A stretch of 14,460 nucleotides of DNA. Source: Moraxellaceae bacterium. GTDB lineage: Bacteria > Pseudomonadota > Gammaproteobacteria > Pseudomonadales > Moraxellaceae. Positions within the stretch are counted from its first letter, which is position 1. Each line of letters begins with the position of its first letter. Where the stretch lies: the NCBI GenBank assembly GCA_014378805.1, contig JACMMY010000121.1, positions 1 through 14,460 on the forward strand, given 5' to 3'. A program made the position numbers and the translations under genes. The notes below the pieces were generated by a model. That model saw only the letters and a program-made list of their open reading frames with translations. It made no database searches and was not told where the DNA came from. Below, piece after piece: positions 14,055 through 14,460 of this stretch.

Positions 14055-14460
14055 TGAGCCGTAAACGCAGTGAACAATCCATCCATGCCGAAGAAGCGCG
14101 ACTGCATAAACCGTCCACGCAAACGATTCTGCATCGATTTGTCATTCGAAAATCTGATTTTTATCGTTATGCGCGCCATGTTCATGCATGGCTCTCTGCG
14201 TTTGCATTTTTATCATTAATATTCTTTGCTGGCACAGGATTATTCCTCAACAACACGGACTGGTTTGCGTCAGAACCAGAGCAAATTAGTTTACAAGTTA
14301 ACGTACCCGCAGAAGTTTTAGCGCAAGCAAAAAACTTAGAGAACCCTGCACCATTACTGCTAGAAGCGATTCGCAAGGAATCTCAGCCACAAGTCTTGTC
14401 AGGTGCTTTCAAAAGCAGTGATTTAGTTGATGGTGAACTAGATATGCGCTTAGTCGGCGC
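14054..14460 (+). CDS. PepSY-associated transmembrane-helix protein, 3' end outside the window
   Basis: An open frame begins at the ATG sharing one base with the upstream stop and runs without a stop to the window end (135 codons visible). A basic cytoplasmic N-terminus precedes RYARHVHAWLSAFAFLSLIF (38-57) and GTGLFLNNTDWF (60-71). This is the typical first helix of PepSY_TM / PiuB-like membrane proteins, with paired H42 and H44 near the membrane. The following segment is periplasmic and continues beyond the end. Family members are thought to be transmembrane reductases or electron carriers in iron use. Translational coupling to the ApbE-DUF2271 gene implies a shared function, with this protein a candidate electron carrier or flavinylation target. 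The visible part holds no D-x-S/T-G-A-T/S flavinylation motif. The family is fairly sure; the activity is inferred. Confidence 0.85.
   Translation, partial: MSRKRSEQSIHAEEARLHKPSTQTILHRFVIRKSDFYRYARHVHAWLSAFAFLSLIFFAGTGLFLNNTDWFASEPEQISLQVNVPAEVLAQAKNLENPAPLLLEAIRKESQPQVLSGAFKSSDLVDGELDMRLVG

Noticed and set aside
1..14460. CRISPR arrays, tRNA/rRNA genes, insertion sequences or prophage genes
   Set aside because: No regularly spaced direct repeats, RNA-gene folds, transposase motifs or phage proteins were seen on either strand.

Overview
The window looks like chromosomal DNA from a Gram-negative gammaproteobacterium. The moderate G+C content, the protein styles and the pairing of Fur-type sites with TonB genes suggest a relative of Acinetobacter (Moraxellaceae). 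That placement is an inference from protein character only. No rRNA, tRNA, transposase, phage gene or CRISPR array is visible.

Left end (1-2748, + strand): a PP2C-family phosphatase with an Ig-like N-terminus overlaps the start of an atypical Ser/Thr-kinase-like protein carrying a C-terminal zinc ribbon. This pairing matches two thirds of the 'TerY-P' triad (vWA protein, PP2C, zinc-ribbon kinase) described in tellurite/stress-response contexts. The vWA partner, if present, would lie just upstream. A methionine sulfoxide reductase (msrA), a diverged REP-like repeat and a 67-aa two-helix membrane protein follow.

Centre (3768-8048): a tonB-exbB-exbD operon on the - strand is divergent from a TonB-dependent outer-membrane receptor on the + strand. 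A 300-bp intergenic region separates them and holds a good -35/-10 promoter for tonB with a Fur-box-like sequence inside its spacer. This is the energy-transduction machine plus a cargo receptor, probably iron-repressed. A perfect 12-bp-stem bidirectional terminator separates the receptor from a convergent CAP/SCP-domain lipoprotein with a poly-Thr linker.

Right-centre (9561-11283, - strand): a PlsC-like acyltransferase and a patatin-like phospholipase predicted to be a lipoprotein form a probable two-gene lipid-remodelling unit, with a clear promoter upstream.

Right end (11321-14460): a DUF4198-type periplasmic protein (-) is divergent from an ApbE-DUF2271 fusion (FAD:protein FMN transferase) that is translationally coupled (TAATG) to a PepSY-associated membrane protein cut off by the window end. 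Between them is another promoter overlapped by a Fur-box-like sequence. ApbE, DUF2271, DUF4198 and PepSY proteins fit an extracytoplasmic flavin-based redox module. Fur-type control would make iron reduction or assimilation the likely purpose, linking this end functionally to the TonB cluster. The fusion of the flavin transferase to DUF2271 and the shared control logic are the most interesting features of the window.
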